A stretch of DNA of 64,000 bases from Cyclobacterium lianum (GTDB lineage: Bacteria > Bacteroidota > Bacteroidia > Cytophagales > Cyclobacteriaceae): positions 185,866 through 249,865 of the forward strand of contig NZ_FRCY01000008.1 in assembly GCF_900143075.1 (NCBI RefSeq). Direction: 5' to 3'. Position numbers and translations under genes: made by a program. Positions 1 to 9,348 of the stretch are shown here, one piece after another (position 1 is the stretch's first letter; each line of letters starts with the position of its first letter). A model generated the notes under the pieces. That model saw only the letters and a list, made by a program, of their open reading frames with translations, did not search any database and was not told the DNA's origin.

Positions 1-2
1 CT

Positions 3-365
3 CTGGTAGACAAGGGTTTATTCAAACGGATAGGGGAGATACCCACGCCCTGGCCCTGTTTTGTCATTGTAGCATCAGAGAAAATGCTTCGGGATAATGC
101 AGTGCTGGCCTTTCAGATCATGGACGCGCTGTACCAGATTAACCGACGGCTTATGAATGATAGATCAGCCGCAGTCAATCAAATTGCAGCTCGGTACCAA
201 CTTGACCCCAAGGGGGTTGAGGAGTGGATTGCCCAAACCACCTGGACCACGGAGGAGGAACCGGCTGCACCCCATTTGTTAAAAACAATGGAAATATTGG
301 CAAGTTTGAAGCTTATAGACAAAAAACCGGGTGCAGAAACCTTTATTGCTCCGCGCAGCCGGTAA
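3..365 (+). CDS. ABC transporter substrate-binding protein, C-terminal part (5' end outside window)
   Basis: The reading frame is open from the first bases of the window to a TAA at 363-365, so the gene begins upstream; the internal ATG at 84 is not the real start. The visible 120 residues begin with a stretch reading IPTPWPCFVIVAS, followed by helices rich in charged residues. This resembles the C-terminal lobe of periplasmic binding proteins of the nitrate/sulfonate (NMT1/Ca3427-like) class. If so, it binds a small organic ligand for an ABC importer whose other genes would lie to the left. A strong hairpin terminator follows 5 bp after the stop, so it is the last gene of its operon. Family assignment rests on a short segment. 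Confidence 0.6.
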   Translation: MVDKGLFKRIGEIPTPWPCFVIVASEKMLRDNAVLAFQIMDALYQINRRLMNDRSAAVNQIAARYQLDPKGVEEWIAQTTWTTEEEPAAPHLLKTMEILASLKLIDKKPGAETFIAPRSR

Positions 366-370
366 ATATA

Positions 371-400
371 TACGGGACCAGCTATCGGGTCCCGTATTTT
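371..400 (+). terminator. Rho-independent terminator after the binding-protein gene
   Basis: A perfect 9-bp stem (TACGGGACC at 371-379 pairing with GGTCCCGTA at 388-396) with an 8-nt loop is followed directly by TTTT. It starts 5 bp after the stop codon of the upstream gene. Confidence 0.85.
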
Positions 401-565
401 CACTAAAAGGAAATTCGGCAATGGTGCCGAATACAACCTTGCAAATTAATCGATCTGCACTCCGCCCGGAATACTTTACATCGGCTTTACAATCGTTCTA
501 TTTTACAGTTGCAGTTTCCCCGAAACCTGAGTCCCGACTGCATACCTAACACAAAGTTTGCTGCA

Positions 566-1354
566 TCAAAAGTCTGAATAATCAGTGGGACGAAGTAGGC
601 GCGTGACATTTTTAGAGACTGTATTCTGGTATTCTTCCAGGTCTTTCATCGCTACCCAGTCAGGATCTACCCTGAACGCATCCCAGTGCGCATTTCTTTC
701 TTCCATGTTTTCAAAGGTAGTCAGGTACATGAGGTTTGGCATGGTGGCTCCGGCGAGTGTTTCGGCGTAAAAAACCGGATTGAATGCCAACTTGTCGAAT
801 ATGTCTGTTTCACCGCTGTTAAACATTTTTACTTTCTGGCGATACAACCTTTCTGTGGCGGCTTCATAGCTTCTGAGTTCATAAACACGCTCAGATTTCG
901 GCGCGCTTAACTCCGGGGCCTTCATCCTGGGACTTCCTTTGAAAGCCTGCAGCAAGCGGGTTTCTATCCTTTCGAATGGGGGGTTGTTATGCGAGGCATA
1001 GATGTAATCTTTACCGGCGTCCTGGAAGCGCTGGTCTTTGTCCAGCTTGCTTTGAAACTGAAAGTAATCTTTGGAGTTTTTAAAAGGCAGAAAGACAAAA
1101 ATTCGCTTGCCGGCTTCCTGTTCCGAGGGAAGCGGTTTGAATACACCCACCTGGCTCACTCCTGCCCGGTGGGCAGCAGGAATAAAGGCCGATTCCAGAT
1201 ATTTATCCACCATTTGCTCCTGAGTGCTATTGGCGATGTGATAAATTTTAAGCTCGTAAAGATCTCTTTTGCCGTCCTGTGCCACCGAAAAGAAGCTCAG
1301 GGAAAAAGTGAAAAGTAACATCAAAGATGAAACGATAAGTTTATTTTGGTTCAT
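566..1354 (-). CDS. Secreted NIPSNAP family protein
   Basis: The 262-residue product starts with a Sec signal peptide (hydrophobic core roughly residues 8-24, ending SVAQ). Two NIPSNAP-type ferredoxin-like repeats follow. The first begins DLYELKIYHIAN near residue 31. The second begins ERVYELRSYEA near residue 155 and continues with a typical MPNLMYLTTFENMEERNAHW segment. NIPSNAP proteins are alpha-beta barrel dimers of largely unknown role; exported versions are common in Bacteroidota. It stands alone, divergent from the UDP-glucuronate decarboxylase gene across about 165 bp of AT-rich DNA, so it is probably monocistronic. The family call is firm; function is unknown. Confidence 0.85.
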   Translation of the reverse strand: MNQNKLIVSSLMLLFTFSLSFFSVAQDGKRDLYELKIYHIANSTQEQMVDKYLESAFIPAAHRAGVSQVGVFKPLPSEQEAGKRIFVFLPFKNSKDYFQFQSKLDKDQRFQDAGKDYIYASHNNPPFERIETRLLQAFKGSPRMKAPELSAPKSERVYELRSYEAATERLYRQKVKMFNSGETDIFDKLAFNPVFYAETLAGATMPNLMYLTTFENMEERNAHWDAFRVDPDWVAMKDLEEYQNTVSKNVTRLLRPTDYSDF

Positions 1355-1520
1355 GTTGTTATTGATTTGAATGCTGTAATCAAGAATACTATTTTGATCA
1401 AAAGTAATTAAAATCGAATTACTTTAAAAAAATATTATACCAATGGAAAATATATGCTTATTTTTGAATTTTATATTTTAGCAATGTATGAGCTTGTTTT
1501 TGAATCAATTATTATAGGAA

Positions 1521-2468
1521 ATGAAAAGAATTTTAGTAACCGGTGGAGCAGGTTTTTTAGGTAGCCACCTTTGTGACAAACTTCTTGCCGAAGGAAACGA
1601 GGTCCTTTGTGCAGACAATCTTTTTACGGGCAGAAGGCGGAATATCCACCATTTGCTGGACAACAAAAATTTTGAGTTTTTAAGACATGACGTTACGTTG
1701 CCTCTGTATGTAGAAGTGGATGAGATCTACAATCTGGCCTGTCCTGCCAGCCCTGTCCATTATCAGTTTGACCCGGTTCAGACCACCAAAACCAGTGTAT
1801 TGGGCGCAATCAATATGTTGGGATTGGCCAAACGGCTGAAAGTACGGATTTTACAAGCCAGTACCAGCGAGGTGTATGGAGATCCGGAAATACATCCCCA
1901 GCCCGAATCCTACAAGGGGAGTGTAAGTGTGACCGGCCCCAGAGCCTGCTACGACGAGGGTAAGCGTTGTGCCGAAACCTTGTTTTTTGATTACCATCGG
2001 CAACAGAAACTGAGCATCAAAGTCATGCGCATCTTCAATACCTATGGTCCCAGAATGCACCCCTCTGATGGCCGGGTAGTAAGTAATTTCATAGTCCAGG
2101 CCTTGAAAGGTGAAGACATCACTATTTTCGGCGATGGCAAGCAGACCAGAAGTTTTGGTTATGTGAGTGATTTGATTTCGGGCATGCACAAATTGATGAA
2201 TAGCCGGGAGGGTTTCATCGGTCCGGTCAATATTGGTAATCCGGTAGAATTTACCATGTTAGAACTGGCAGAAAACGTCCTGGAGCTCACAGGATCCAAG
2301 AGCAACTTGAAATTTCTTCCACTTCCGCAAGACGACCCCATGCAACGCAAGCCCAATATCGACCTGGCAAGAAAGGAACTGGGCTGGGAACCCAGGGTGC
2401 AGTTAAAGGAAGGCCTCATAGAGACCATCAGCTACTTCGATCAGGTTCTGAAAGAAGGCGGATATTGA
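1521..2468 (+). CDS. uxs: UDP-glucuronate decarboxylase (UDP-xylose synthase), SDR family
   Basis: The 315-residue protein is an extended short-chain dehydrogenase. It has an NAD-binding [10 protein letters not shown] at residues 8-17, an active-site STSEVYG near 114-120, and the catalytic YxxxK at Y144/K148. The segments [23 protein letters not shown] and DGRVVSNFI are typical of UDP-glucuronate decarboxylases, which make UDP-xylose. Length is normal for the bacterial family. It probably supplies UDP-xylose or a derivative to the exopolysaccharide cluster that follows. The ATG at 1521 has long AT-rich DNA upstream, and a terminator follows the stop. Confidence 0.92.
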   Translation: MKRILVTGGAGFLGSHLCDKLLAEGNEVLCADNLFTGRRRNIHHLLDNKNFEFLRHDVTLPLYVEVDEIYNLACPASPVHYQFDPVQTTKTSVLGAINMLGLAKRLKVRILQASTSEVYGDPEIHPQPESYKGSVSVTGPRACYDEGKRCAETLFFDYHRQQKLSIKVMRIFNTYGPRMHPSDGRVVSNFIVQALKGEDITIFGDGKQTRSFGYVSDLISGMHKLMNSREGFIGPVNIGNPVEFTMLELAENVLELTGSKSNLKFLPLPQDDPMQRKPNIDLARKELGWEPRVQLKEGLIETISYFDQVLKEGGY

Positions 2469-2493
2469 CCTTCACATGACATCACAGGTGGAG

Positions 2494-2527
2494 GCGCTGC
2501 TTTCGATACAGAAGGCAGTGCTTTTTT
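2494..2527 (+). terminator. Rho-independent terminator after the UDP-glucuronate decarboxylase gene
   Basis: An 11-bp stem with two G-U pairs (GCGCTGCTTTC at 2494-2504, GAAGGCAGTGC at 2511-2521) encloses the loop GATACA. Six T residues follow at 2522-2527. It separates the decarboxylase gene from the receiver gene 25 bp after the stop codon. Confidence 0.85.
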
Positions 2528-2743
2528 GTTTTTTGTGTTATCAGCTGATGTTTTTTTCAAACCTAATATTTAGACGTTTAGATATTAAATTTTGTATTAT
2601 ATTAAATTTCAATATTTTAAATTCGCGAAGTGGCATATTATTTTATTTTTATGAAAATTTAATTGATAAAACCTTTTTTTATTTGCCTGAGGTTGTTTAC
2701 CTTGTATCATTATTATTTGTCACCTGATTAAATACTTGTAGCC

Positions 2744-3151
2744 ATGAAAAGCAGGTATAAGTTATTCGCCATAGATGATGAGCCTTCCGTGCTGCTGATA
2801 ATTCAACATTACTTCAAAGAGAAATTTGATGTCAACGTGTACAACAAGCCTGCTGATGCCATTGCGTCCATGCACGAAGGCAACCTTCCGGATATGATCA
2901 TTTGTGATTTGAATATGCCCGAAATCAGCGGAACCGAATTTGTGGAATTTATTCGGTCAAGTGGTTTTTTTGCAGAGATTCCTCTGATTGTTCTTTCGGC
3001 TACAGAATCATCCGAGAAGAAGATCAATATTTTGAATCTTGGAGCAGATGATTTCTTGGTCAAACCTTTCAACCCCAAAGAGCTGGAAGCCAGGATCAAT
3101 TCTATATTGAGGAGAATTGGCAAACCAGCATTGGAAACGATCGATGACTGA
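2744..3151 (+). CDS. Single-domain response regulator (CheY-like receiver)
   Basis: The 135-residue protein is one receiver domain with a complete active site: acidic pair D11/D12, phospho-acceptor D55 in ICDLNMP, S85 in VLSAT, and K107 in LVKPF. It has no output domain, so it must signal through a partner protein. The stop overlaps the ATG of the next gene (ATGACTGA), so it is translationally coupled to a sugar transferase that carries its own degenerate receiver domain. A role in controlling the start of exopolysaccharide synthesis by protein contact is inference from this arrangement. The upstream 275 bp holds a terminator and AT-rich sequence. Confidence 0.9.
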   Translation: MKSRYKLFAIDDEPSVLLIIQHYFKEKFDVNVYNKPADAIASMHEGNLPDMIICDLNMPEISGTEFVEFIRSSGFFAEIPLIVLSATESSEKKINILNLGADDFLVKPFNPKELEARINSILRRIGKPALETIDD

Positions 3152-4358
3152 CAATTTCCGTAAAATTGCGTTGATTTCAAAAAACCAACAGCTAATTGAA
3201 TCGATTTCTGAAGCGTTGAAAGGCGCCTGCGATGTCCTTCCTTTTTCAAATGGAATCATTTTTTACAATCACCTTGCCAAATCATCGGGGGATTTTTGCC
3301 TGGTGTTGAGCGACGCCTCATTGCAGGGAGTACACGGACTTCCTCTGAAGGAAACCATGGATAAATTGGGTTACGGTCATCTGCCTTTTTTTCTATTGGT
3401 AGACAGGCTCAGCCGGGAGGATATCCTAAAAGCCATAAAGGCGGGCATTGCAGACTTGTTTATCAAGCCTGTAAATAGGAAAAAGCTCAGGACAAGGATT
3501 GCGTTTCAAATCAAACATCCCATCAGCAGATTAAAGAACAGGAAAATCACCAAGATACAATCCTACAAGATCCCCTTCCTGAAGCGATTATTGGACCTTG
3601 TGGTTTCCGGCCTGATATTATTACTGTTGAGCCCTCTTTTTTTGATTGTTGCCCTGCTGATCAGGATTGAGTCCAGGGGACCTGTGTTTTATTATTCTTA
3701 CAGGGTCGGTACGGGATACAATATTTTCAAATTCTACAAATTCCGGTCTATGGATCCGGATGCAGATGCCAGGTTGCAGCAACTCAAGCACCTGAACCAA
3801 TACAATCAGCCTGGATCTACTCATACCAGGGTGGAAGGGGAGAAAAGTGACCCCGCCTTGAACAGCCATTCCGTAAAGGAGCTTTGTGAGTTTTGCGAGC
3901 AGGCCGGGGGTGGATGCCTGCAGCCACTCTACGATGACAACCAGATGGTTTGTGAGAAAATTTTGCTGGCCAAAAAGAACAGCAATCAGGATTCGGCTTT
4001 CATCAAAATAAAAGACGATCCGCGCGTGACCAGGATTGGGAAATTTATCAGAAATACGAGCATCGATGAGCTGCCCCAATTGTGGAATGTGCTGAAAGGT
4101 GATATGTCATTGGTGGGTAACCGCCCGCTGCCATTGTATGAGGCTGAGAAAATTACCACAGACAAATATGCGCTGCGATTTTTAGGCCCGGCAGGGATCA
4201 CGGGGCTCTGGCAGGTAGAAAAAAGGGGCAGAGGAGAAATGTCTGAGGAGGAAAGATTGAGCCTGGACAATGACTACGTTAAAAATTTCTCATTCTGGTT
4301 TGATCTTAAGATACTGTTACGAACTGTTCCTGCGCTTTTTCAAAGCGAGAATGTCTGA
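3144..4358 (+). CDS. Undecaprenyl-phosphate sugar phosphotransferase with N-terminal degenerate receiver domain
   Basis: I chose the ATG at 3144, which overlaps the upstream stop, over one at 3117. The 404-residue protein has a receiver-like fold at residues 5-125: the phospho-acceptor position D57 and the lysine (IKPVN, K108) remain, but the acidic pair is replaced by SKN. A transmembrane helix lies at about 150-172. A bacterial sugar transferase domain (PF02397) follows: YKFRSM near 198-203, then IDELPQLWNVLKGDMSLVGNRPLP and GITGLWQV. This family moves a sugar-1-phosphate to undecaprenyl phosphate, the first step of repeat-unit assembly. An insertion between the two halves carries C248, C251, C258 and C270. 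The 3' end overlaps the convergent gene by 19 bp. Confidence 0.9.
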   Translation: MTDNFRKIALISKNQQLIESISEALKGACDVLPFSNGIIFYNHLAKSSGDFCLVLSDASLQGVHGLPLKETMDKLGYGHLPFFLLVDRLSREDILKAIKAGIADLFIKPVNRKKLRTRIAFQIKHPISRLKNRKITKIQSYKIPFLKRLLDLVVSGLILLLLSPLFLIVALLIRIESRGPVFYYSYRVGTGYNIFKFYKFRSMDPDADARLQQLKHLNQYNQPGSTHTRVEGEKSDPALNSHSVKELCEFCEQAGGGCLQPLYDDNQMVCEKILLAKKNSNQDSAFIKIKDDPRVTRIGKFIRNTSIDELPQLWNVLKGDMSLVGNRPLPLYEAEKITTDKYALRFLGPAGITGLWQVEKRGRGEMSEEERLSLDNDYVKNFSFWFDLKILLRTVPALFQSENV

Positions 4359-5578
4359 GCCAGCAATTCCCAGAAATGTTTTTCCCTTTCCTCCCAGGTA
4401 TTTGTGGAGGCCTCAAGATACCTTTTTTCCGACTTTTCTGCCGTATCGTTGTCAAGTTCCTGTCTGATGGCCAGGGCAAAAGAGGAAGCATCTTTTTGCA
4501 GTCGGATCAAAGGGAAAAAGGACCTGATGTCCGCTGAAAACGGGGTAGCGACTACAGGTTTACCCGATGCCAGGTACTCATTGATTTTCAACGGATAGAT
4601 ACTTTTGGTGACATCATTGCATAGAAACGGCAAAATGAGCAGGTCAAAATGACTCAGAAATCCCGGTAATTGTTCTATCTTCCTAGGTCCGGTAAAATAG
4701 AGATTTGGTATCTTGTCCAGGTCTATCCGGGTATGGCCGGCATGATTTCGCGGCCCTACGAGCACAAGGCTGATGTCCGGGTTGGCTGCGCAAATACCAG
4801 CGATCAGGTCATAATCCAGCCTGTGACAGATATTGCCGGTGTAGCCGATCATCGGACGTGGAATATCTTTGAGTTCTTCGGGTAACGGTAATTCCTTCTT
4901 GTAGGCTACCTTAAACAAGTCGAAATCTGCAGCGTTGGGAAAATAGGCGACCTCTTTTCCGGATAGCTCCTGCAAGTCTGTTTGCAATTGCCGTGAAGTG
5001 GCCAGGTTGAGGTCGGCATTCCTGATGGCCTGGATTTCATTTGCAGCCCCGTGTTTTCTCAAGTAAGGTTCAAGCGCCCGAATATTGTCTCTGGACTGGT
5101 AGACAGATACTGTCGGTTTGAAATTTGGCGGGACATGATTCATATACAGCGGATTAAAGGAATTGAAGAAAATAAATTCTTTTTCATTGATTCTTTTCAG
5201 CCCCTCAATGATGCTATTGGCCAGCCTTCGGTCATTCCACTTTGCCAGAAACCGATAGACCCGTCCCCTGGGCAACCAATTGACCGGAAGCGTCAGCGGG
5301 GGAGTCAATGCGTACAAATGTCTGCCAAAGTCCGGTAAGGGATTCAGGCTGGACCTGCCCCATAGTAAGGCAGCCTTTCTCTTCCTGACAGCTGCAGTGC
5401 TGCGTTCGCGGAAAAAATCAATCAGCGTAAAAGGATAGTCTACGTACAACACAGGACGCTTTTGGGAAAAAGTTTTGGCTAGCGACCAGGAAGCTGAAGA
5501 AAAATCTCCATCCCAGCGGGACATGCTTGTCATGACTATCGGCAATTGCTTTAATTGGGAAATTGAAAAATGATTCAT
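4340..5578 (-). CDS. Glycosyltransferase, GT4/GT1-like (GT-B fold)
   Basis: The 412-residue cytoplasmic protein has the GT-B pattern. An N-terminal segment reads TSMSRWDGDFSS, a central one PMIGYTGNICHRLDYDLIAGI, and a C-terminal nucleotide-sugar binding region has LLILPF followed by KINEYLASGKPVVATPF. That last motif is the usual donor-binding E of GT4-type enzymes. It likely adds one sugar to the lipid-linked repeat unit; donor and acceptor cannot be read from sequence. It is convergent with the sugar transferase gene (19-bp overlap of 3' ends) and divergent from the GT2 gene at 5663. Confidence 0.85.
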   Translation of the reverse strand: MNHFSISQLKQLPIVMTSMSRWDGDFSSASWSLAKTFSQKRPVLYVDYPFTLIDFFRERSTAAVRKRKAALLWGRSSLNPLPDFGRHLYALTPPLTLPVNWLPRGRVYRFLAKWNDRRLANSIIEGLKRINEKEFIFFNSFNPLYMNHVPPNFKPTVSVYQSRDNIRALEPYLRKHGAANEIQAIRNADLNLATSRQLQTDLQELSGKEVAYFPNAADFDLFKVAYKKELPLPEELKDIPRPMIGYTGNICHRLDYDLIAGICAANPDISLVLVGPRNHAGHTRIDLDKIPNLYFTGPRKIEQLPGFLSHFDLLILPFLCNDVTKSIYPLKINEYLASGKPVVATPFSADIRSFFPLIRLQKDASSFALAIRQELDNDTAEKSEKRYLEASTNTWEEREKHFWELLAQTFSL

Positions 5579-5662
5579 TCAGCTTTTTTCTCTAAAATAT
5601 AAATGGATTCCGACCGGGAAATCTTAAATTTAGGTTAAAAATAACCATTAATTTTTGATGCT

Positions 5663-6892
5663 TTGGTTCTGTTTGAAATAATTACCTGGATTTGTTGTTT
5701 TTACCTGTTGTTTCCCCTTATCAGTGCCAGCCTGGCTGTATTCCGATCTGAGAAGCTGGAAAAAGATCCGGCTCATTGCGCTGATTTCGCCTGCGTCATC
5801 ACCCTTTACAAAGAAGCAGACATTGCCTGGCCTCTTGTCCGGTCTTTGCTACAACAGGACTATCCGAAATTCCACATTTACCTGGTAGTAGACGGAATAG
5901 AGGAAGTCCGCACTCCGGCAGTTTCGGATAAACGGCTTACGGTCCTGAAGCCAGAGGAGTTTCTGCACAGCAAGGTGGCTTCGCTGGATCTGGCGCTCCG
6001 CAGCATGCAGGAACACCACAGCCATGTGGTGGTGTTCGATCCGGACAACCTGGTACCCGCCCATTTTCTAAGAGAGATAAACCGCTACCATGCTATCGGC
6101 TATGTGGCTGTTCAGGGGAAAAGGATTGCGAAAAATATAAAAGGAACCTATGCAGCTTTGGATGCCCTCGGAGAATACTACTATGATTTTGCCGTCAGAA
6201 GCGTTCCTTTTATGCTGGGGTCTTCCTCTACTATTGCCGGTTCAGGCATGTCCCTTGAAAAAACGATATACCGGCAAAACATCGCCGGAGAAATGCAGGT
6301 ATTGCAAGACCGGGGGCTGGTGGTAGCAGAGGACAAGTCCCTGCAACTGGAGCTGGTAAGTAGTGGCCATCGCATTGCCTATTCAGCGGCAGCCATAGTT
6401 TTTGACGAAAAGGTCACGGCGGCCCATCAGGTAGGCAGGCAAAGGGGGAGGTGGCTCAACAGTTATTTTGGCCAGCTTCCTGCCTCATTGGGTCTCTTTC
6501 TCAGGGGCCTTTTCCGGTTGGATTGGAATAAGGTTTATTTTGCCCTGATGGTGTCCATGCCACCCATGATCATGCTGACGGCTGCCGCCATGCTGTTGGC
6601 GATAGCCTCTTTGTGGATCAAGTGGCCTTATTTTTTTCTGATTACAGGATGTGTATGCTTGTTTGGATTAGGGTTTTTGAGTATTCTGACTTTTAACAAG
6701 ACACCCGGCAGGGTGTTCAAATCGATTCCCAAAATTCCTTTGTTCGTGTGGGGGCAGCTTTCTGGTATATTGCATATCCGAAAAGCCAGCAAGGATTTTA
6801 TGGCCACTACGCACAGTGAAGTGATGGAGATTGGCCCCTTATGGGAAAAGCGAAAAAGGGAATTTCAGTACCTGGAGCATCGCTGGAAGTGA
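5663..6892 (+). CDS. Membrane glycosyltransferase family 2
   Basis: The 409-residue protein has an N-terminal membrane helix, a GT-A domain with ITLYKEAD near 45-52, LVVDG, the DxD-like VVFDPDN, VVAEDKSL and QRGRW, and then three C-terminal membrane helices. This D, DxD, ED, QxxRW order is that of processive or membrane GT2 enzymes (cellulose synthase/hyaluronan synthase-like). The start is taken as TTG at 5663, because no in-frame ATG occurs before the GT-A motifs. A nearby ATG at 5658 is out of frame and opens only seven codons. The gene ends 3 bp from the end of the convergent flippase gene. Substrate unknown. Confidence 0.85.
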   Translation: MVLFEIITWICCFYLLFPLISASLAVFRSEKLEKDPAHCADFACVITLYKEADIAWPLVRSLLQQDYPKFHIYLVVDGIEEVRTPAVSDKRLTVLKPEEFLHSKVASLDLALRSMQEHHSHVVVFDPDNLVPAHFLREINRYHAIGYVAVQGKRIAKNIKGTYAALDALGEYYYDFAVRSVPFMLGSSSTIAGSGMSLEKTIYRQNIAGEMQVLQDRGLVVAEDKSLQLELVSSGHRIAYSAAAIVFDEKVTAAHQVGRQRGRWLNSYFGQLPASLGLFLRGLFRLDWNKVYFALMVSMPPMIMLTAAAMLLAIASLWIKWPYFFLITGCVCLFGLGFLSILTFNKTPGRVFKSIPKIPLFVWGQLSGILHIRKASKDFMATTHSEVMEIGPLWEKRKREFQYLEHRWK

Positions 6893-6895
6893 TTG

Positions 6896-8221
6896 TTACC
6901 GGCTTTGGCTGCTGAACCTGTCAATTGCTCCCCTATAATTTTTTACAGCCTGAGACAGGCAGCTAAACACGTTAATGGGAATGTATCTCGAAAGCAGGTA
7001 AAATTTGATGCCTGCGGTGATGAAGAGTGCAATCACCAAACCAAACGCGGCACCTTCAAGTCCGTACCAATTGATAAAAAGCCAGCTAAATCCGGCACCA
7101 GTCACAAAGGTGGCAAATACCATTATCATATTAAAGAATGGCTTTCCAATGGCATCCAAAAATACACCCGATTGCCGGTCAAAGGGCTTAATCAGGGCCA
7201 GCAAAGCGAGAATTCTTAAGAATGGTACTGCATTCAGATAGTCCTCTCCGGCAATAAACAGGATGATGTAATGCGCAAATACCAGACAAAAGAGCCAGAA
7301 TGGAATGGTGAGTGCCAGCATCATTCCGACCGTCTTTTCATATAGCCGGCCGATCTCGCCGTTATGGTTTGCGTCATGGGCTTCTGCAGCTTTAGGGTAG
7401 CTGATAGACGCGATGGAATTTACCGGAATTTCAACCATGTTCATCATCCTGCCGGCTGAATTGGCCAGGGCTACCTGTACGGGCGTAAGCAGCGCTCCAA
7501 GTAGAAATTTATCCAGACTGTTGGTGAGCATGGAAACGAGATTAGTGCCAAACACGAATTTACCAAAATGAAATAACCTGCCCAGCCAGTAGGTGGTAGC
7601 CCGCCACCTGATGTGAAAATACTTGCGTACCTGATAAAACGAAACCAGGGTAGCCAGGAAAAAAGCTCCGTTTTGATACCAGGCCAGCTCGGCAAGACTG
7701 AGGTTAAGGTGCCCGGCATAGCCGATACAGATCACCAGGAAAAATGGAAGACTTTTGCTGATCCCGGCAAAAAAATACGCGCTGAAATCAAACCTTGCCT
7801 GCATCAGGACCAGGTTGTGGGTATGGAATATCAGAACGGGGAGGATCCAGGAATAAATTTTCAGAATTCTGGCCAGGTCCGGAGCATGGAGTAAATTTGT
7901 CAGTGGACCGGCAGACATCCAGATAAGCAAAAACAGGAGCATGCTCAGTCCGGTATTCAGCCAGATCGCTGCAGTCTGAATTTTGGCCTGCACTGCGGGT
8001 TTTTTTCCAAGATATATTTTGATCAGCCCGTTTTGTATCAGTCCATTCCGGGCCATATCGATAATGGAAATGATGGTGATCAGCAAAACCCATACTCCAA
8101 AATCCTCAGGTGCCAGGATCCGGACCAGCAGCATAAATCCGATGAAACCGAGAAGAAAATCCACGCCCCGGTGCATCATCGTAAAAAAACCGCTTTTGAG
8201 CCAGTACTTCTTATCCGTCAT
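6896..8221 (-). CDS. Wzx-type polysaccharide repeat-unit flippase (MOP superfamily)
   Basis: The 441-residue protein is highly hydrophobic with about 12-14 predicted membrane helices and the N-terminal pattern of oligosaccharide flippases (GVDFLLGFIGFMLLVRILAPEDFGVW). It would flip undecaprenyl-pyrophosphate-linked repeat units to the periplasm for Wzy. Its ATG overlaps the stop of the upstream GT4 gene (ATGA, 8218-8221), and it is the last gene of the minus-strand operon that starts at 14719. It faces the convergent GT2 gene with only 3 bp between them, leaving no room for a separate terminator. Confidence 0.88.
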   Translation of the reverse strand: MTDKKYWLKSGFFTMMHRGVDFLLGFIGFMLLVRILAPEDFGVWVLLITIISIIDMARNGLIQNGLIKIYLGKKPAVQAKIQTAAIWLNTGLSMLLFLLIWMSAGPLTNLLHAPDLARILKIYSWILPVLIFHTHNLVLMQARFDFSAYFFAGISKSLPFFLVICIGYAGHLNLSLAELAWYQNGAFFLATLVSFYQVRKYFHIRWRATTYWLGRLFHFGKFVFGTNLVSMLTNSLDKFLLGALLTPVQVALANSAGRMMNMVEIPVNSIASISYPKAAEAHDANHNGEIGRLYEKTVGMMLALTIPFWLFCLVFAHYIILFIAGEDYLNAVPFLRILALLALIKPFDRQSGVFLDAIGKPFFNMIMVFATFVTGAGFSWLFINWYGLEGAAFGLVIALFITAGIKFYLLSRYIPINVFSCLSQAVKNYRGAIDRFSSQSR

Positions 8222-9348
8222 TTTGCAGCTATTTGATGATAGCTTTTCAATGTTTCTGCAGCGCCCTTCCGGTAATCAAACAGTGGAGGTCGCTCATAGC
8301 CTCTGGCAGTAAGCGTTTTTCTCAACTCCTCGCTGGCGAGCAGGTTTTCTATTCCTTTACTGAGATCCTCGGGGTCAAAAGGGTCGATCAGCAAAGCCGC
8401 ATTGCCGGCTACTTCGGGCATGGAAGAGGTGTTGGAGCTGATTACGGGGCAGCCGCAGGCCATAGCCTCCAACACAGGCAGACCAAAGCTTTCCCGCAAA
8501 GAGGGGTAGAGGAATAGCAAGGCCTCACTATAAATGGCAGGCAGATCTGTATTTGGAATGTAACCCGTCAAATGAATTTTCCTGATCAACTCAGGTGAAC
8601 CTATGGCTGCCAACATGGATCTCAACACCTCTATGCCAATATCCGGCATGACCAAATCGGGAAAGTCAACTTGCCGTTTATCCAGCAAAGCAAGGCTTTT
8701 CAACACGCCTTTGAGATTTTTTTTGGGGTCTGTATTGCCCAGGAACAATATAAAGCGATCAGGAAGATGGTATTTTTTCCGGATGTTTTTTATCGTTTCT
8801 TTATTCTCTCTTTTAAAATGGCCGGCCACCCCGTTGTAAATGACTTTGACCTGTTCATCCGGTAGTCCAAACTGCCTCCTAATCCGCTCTTTTTCGTATT
8901 GGGAAACGGTATATAAACGGGAGGCTTTTTTGACCACTGCGGGTACAATCCATCTGCGGTAGAGGTTTCCCAAACGTTGGTACCAGGTCCCCTCCCGGAA
9001 ATTCAGTTTTTCAAGGTAGATGATATCGTGCAGGGTGATGAGCAATTTGGTACTGCAGAAAAGCGGAGCTGTATTGCTGGTGCAATGCAAGAGATCTAGC
9101 TTATAGTCGTGTACGACCTTTGCCAGATGGTATTGTTCCCAGATAGGATAAGGGGAGGCAGGTAGTGGTACAATGGTGAAATTGGGGCTTGGGTCGATTG
9201 GGGTGCTGTCCTCTATTTCATTTACAAAAATAAAATATTCATTATCGCCATCCATTTCCTGCAGATTTTTGATCAGGGCAATCGCCACCATGTCCATTCC
9301 ATGGCGGTTTTTTCTGAATATCCTTTGTGCTTCTATTCCGATTCTCAT
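8218..9348 (-). CDS. Glycosyltransferase family 4
   Basis: The open frame extends upstream to 9549, but homology-like sequence begins at MRIGIEAQRIF. That ATG at 9346-9348 overlaps the upstream stop (ATGA), so I take 376 residues. It has the GT4 pattern: an N-terminal domain with LLHCTSNTAPLF and LLITLHDIIYLE, the linker VKVIYNGV, FILFLGNTDPKKNL, and the donor-binding SLRESFGLPVLEAMACGCPVI with its two glutamates. It sits between GT2 and Wzx genes in the operon, so it probably adds an internal sugar of the repeat unit. Sugar specificity cannot be read. Confidence 0.9.
   Translation of the reverse strand: MRIGIEAQRIFRKNRHGMDMVAIALIKNLQEMDGDNEYFIFVNEIEDSTPIDPSPNFTIVPLPASPYPIWEQYHLAKVVHDYKLDLLHCTSNTAPLFCSTKLLITLHDIIYLEKLNFREGTWYQRLGNLYRRWIVPAVVKKASRLYTVSQYEKERIRRQFGLPDEQVKVIYNGVAGHFKRENKETIKNIRKKYHLPDRFILFLGNTDPKKNLKGVLKSLALLDKRQVDFPDLVMPDIGIEVLRSMLAAIGSPELIRKIHLTGYIPNTDLPAIYSEALLFLYPSLRESFGLPVLEAMACGCPVISSNTSSMPEVAGNAALLIDPFDPEDLSKGIENLLASEELRKTLTARGYERPPLFDYRKGAAETLKSYHQIAAK

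Noticed and set aside
2476..2727. Open frame of 83 codons after the decarboxylase gene
   Set aside because: It runs through the terminator hairpin and T-rich DNA, has very biased Phe/Leu/Ile content and no motif.
3117..3143. Upstream ATG for the sugar transferase gene
   Set aside because: It would overlap the receiver gene by 35 bp; the ATG at 3144, overlapping the stop, fits translational coupling and the start of the receiver fold.
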